Of a stretch of 64,000 bases of DNA, positions 62,922-64,000 are shown in pieces (position 1 is the first letter of the stretch; every line of letters begins with the position of its first letter). Source of the DNA: Mesorhizobium sp. AR02 (GTDB lineage: Bacteria; Pseudomonadota; Alphaproteobacteria; Rhizobiales; Rhizobiaceae); assembly GCF_024746835.1 (NCBI RefSeq), contig NZ_CP080531.1, positions 806,001 through 870,000 of the forward strand, in the 5' to 3' direction. Position numbers and translations under genes: made by a program. Under the pieces are notes generated by a model that was not told where the DNA came from, searched no databases, and saw nothing but the letters and a program-made list of their open reading frames with translations.

Positions 62922-63962
62922 TTGACAATCCATACAGAACCCCTGAAGTCCGTTTCGGACATCGAGCGGACGACGCTTATGACAGTTCTCCCCGGCCGCA
63001 TCGCCACTGTGTTCGGTGGCAGGCGCTGGCGCAGCCTGGCGCCGCTGGCGGTGCTGATCGTACTCTGCCTGCTGATCGCCATCGCCAATCCCAATTTCAT
63101 CGAGCTGCGCAATCTGGTGCGGCTTGCCAACTCGGCCGCCGTGCCGCTGACACTGGCGATGGGGCTGACCTTCATCATCCTGATGGGCAGCATCGATCTT
63201 TCGGTCGAAGGCACGCTGTCGGTGTCGGCGATGGTGGTGGTGCTGCTCGCCGCCAATGACGGCAATGGCAATGATTATGGCTGGTGGGCGGTGCTCGCCG
63301 CCGTGGTCGCCGGCACTGCAATGGGTTTCATCAGCGGCCTCGTCCAGACCATGCTGCGCATTCCCTCCTTCATGGCGACGCTCGGCATGTGGTTCATCGG
63401 CCTTGGCCTCTCGGTCTATATGCTGGGCGGCTCGGCGATCCGCCTCAACGACGCCTCGATCCGCGACCTGGCATTGCACCGTTTCCTGGGCTTGCCGGTG
63501 GCGGTCTGGGTCGCATTTGCAGCGTTCCTGCTCGCCGCTGTCATCCAGTACCACACCAAGCTCGGGCGCCACATATTGGCGATCGGCGGTGACGAGGACG
63601 TCGCCAAGCTCTCCGGTGTCAACGTGGTGCGCGTGCGCATCACCGCCTTTGCGCTGGCCGGTTTTTTCTTCGGCATATCAGGCGTGCTTGCCGCCGCGCA
63701 GCTCGGCCAATCGCATGCCGTGATCGGCGACGGCAGGCTGTTCGCAGCCGTCACTGCGGTGGTCGTCGGTGGCACGGCGCTGACCGGCGGCGAAGGTGGC
63801 GTCGTCAACACGCTGATCGGCGTGCTGATCGTCACCGTGCTTGCCAACGGCATGATCCTGCTCGGCATCTCGCCCTATATCCAGCAGACGGTACAGGGCC
63901 TGATGATCATCGCTGCAGTGGCGCTGTCGCTCGACCGCGTCCGCCTCAGGATCGTGAAGTGA
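62922..63962 (+). CDS. Sugar ABC permease (RbsC-like)
   Basis: A 346-residue permease with about ten hydrophobic segments (first at residues ~40-57). Marks are LTFIILMGSIDLSVEGTLS, LGRHILAIGGDEDVAKLSGV and TGGEGGVVNTLIGVLIVT. A TTG start at 62922 has a weak ribosome site; an ATG at 62979 would shorten it by 19 residues and is a real alternative. It follows the binding-protein gene by 64 bases with a hairpin between, and precedes the ATPase gene by 5 bases. Confidence 0.9.
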   Translation: MTIHTEPLKSVSDIERTTLMTVLPGRIATVFGGRRWRSLAPLAVLIVLCLLIAIANPNFIELRNLVRLANSAAVPLTLAMGLTFIILMGSIDLSVEGTLSVSAMVVVLLAANDGNGNDYGWWAVLAAVVAGTAMGFISGLVQTMLRIPSFMATLGMWFIGLGLSVYMLGGSAIRLNDASIRDLALHRFLGLPVAVWVAFAAFLLAAVIQYHTKLGRHILAIGGDEDVAKLSGVNVVRVRITAFALAGFFFGISGVLAAAQLGQSHAVIGDGRLFAAVTAVVVGGTALTGGEGGVVNTLIGVLIVTVLANGMILLGISPYIQQTVQGLMIIAAVALSLDRVRLRIVK

Positions 63963-63967
63963 GCGCC

Positions 63968-64000
63968 ATGCTGAACGCATCCGGCATCATCAAGAACTTT
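63968..64000 (+). CDS. Sugar ABC ATP-binding protein, N-terminal fragment
   Basis: The first 11 codons, MLNASGIIKNF, of a gene cut by the right edge. The position right after an RbsC-like permease and the typical first strand of RbsA-like ATPases suggest the ATPase of the transporter. The fragment is too short for more. Confidence 0.55.
   Translation, partial: MLNASGIIKNF

Noticed and set aside
1..64000. A mobile island or prophage
   Set aside because: No integrase, transposase, phage or tRNA-end structure was seen; the window looks like chromosomal or megaplasmid catabolic clusters with local repeats.

Overview
The window is high-GC DNA, densely packed with genes on both strands. Its content fits an alphaproteobacterium of the order Hyphomicrobiales, most likely Mesorhizobium or a close relative. 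The evidence is many ABC uptake systems, an aap-type general amino acid transporter, many SDR, GMC, RidA and GntR genes, and short palindromic dispersed repeats. The genus is inferred from gene style, not from a marker gene. I saw no rRNA, tRNA, integrase, transposase, phage gene, CRISPR array or replication origin. The whole window reads as accessory catabolic territory: blocks of transporter, enzymes and local regulator placed side by side.

Layout. 1-5415: the end of an M20 amidohydrolase gene, a LysR regulator, and a minus-strand set of aldehyde dehydrogenase, DUF1028, RidA and flavin monooxygenase genes. 5649-15996: a glycoside locus with two GH3 enzymes on either side of a CUT1 sugar transporter, plus a divergent AraC regulator. 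One GH3 has Gly in place of its catalytic nucleophile Asp. 16065-20117: a shortened GMC oxidoreductase and a nitrate/sulfonate-type transporter. 20451-23157: a polar amino acid transporter. 23423-30602: a flavin-dependent monooxygenase locus (hydrolase, LLM oxygenase, aldehyde dehydrogenase, flavin reductase, PucR-type regulator, and a divergent AA_synth/DUF1185 gene) with two matching operator-like sites. 30720-38313: a degenerate deformylase-like pseudogene, a DAO-family oxidase, an HpaI-type aldolase, a dehydrogenase remnant, an AroE-like dehydrogenase, three SDRs, a RidA and a GntR regulator. 38395-52540: a LysR regulator, aapJQMP-like transporter, FAD 2-hydroxyacid dehydrogenase, TPP enzyme, HyuA/HyuB, aminotransferase and a uronate-dehydrogenase-like protein. 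52606-64000: an aldo/keto reductase, a sugar transporter with KdgD, a GntR regulator, uronate dehydrogenase, a GMC oxidoreductase and a second sugar transporter that runs off the window edge.

How the parts work together. Each block pairs uptake with oxidation. In the last block, uronate dehydrogenase and KdgD mark an oxidative uronate/aldarate route, although the dehydratase and the final aldehyde dehydrogenase are not in view. In the 23-30 kb block, a two-component FMNH2 oxygenase would oxidise an unknown substrate to an aldehyde that is then oxidised and hydrolysed. In the 39-52 kb block, an amino-acid-like or cyclic-imide substrate may be imported and opened by HyuAB. The most notable points are the nucleophile-less GH3 paired with an intact paralogue, the shared 24-bp operator-like motif of the monooxygenase locus, the HyuAB/TPP operon of unknown substrate, and three decaying or trimmed genes (deformylase-like, hydroxyacid dehydrogenase remnant, GMC with a deletion of about 108 residues).
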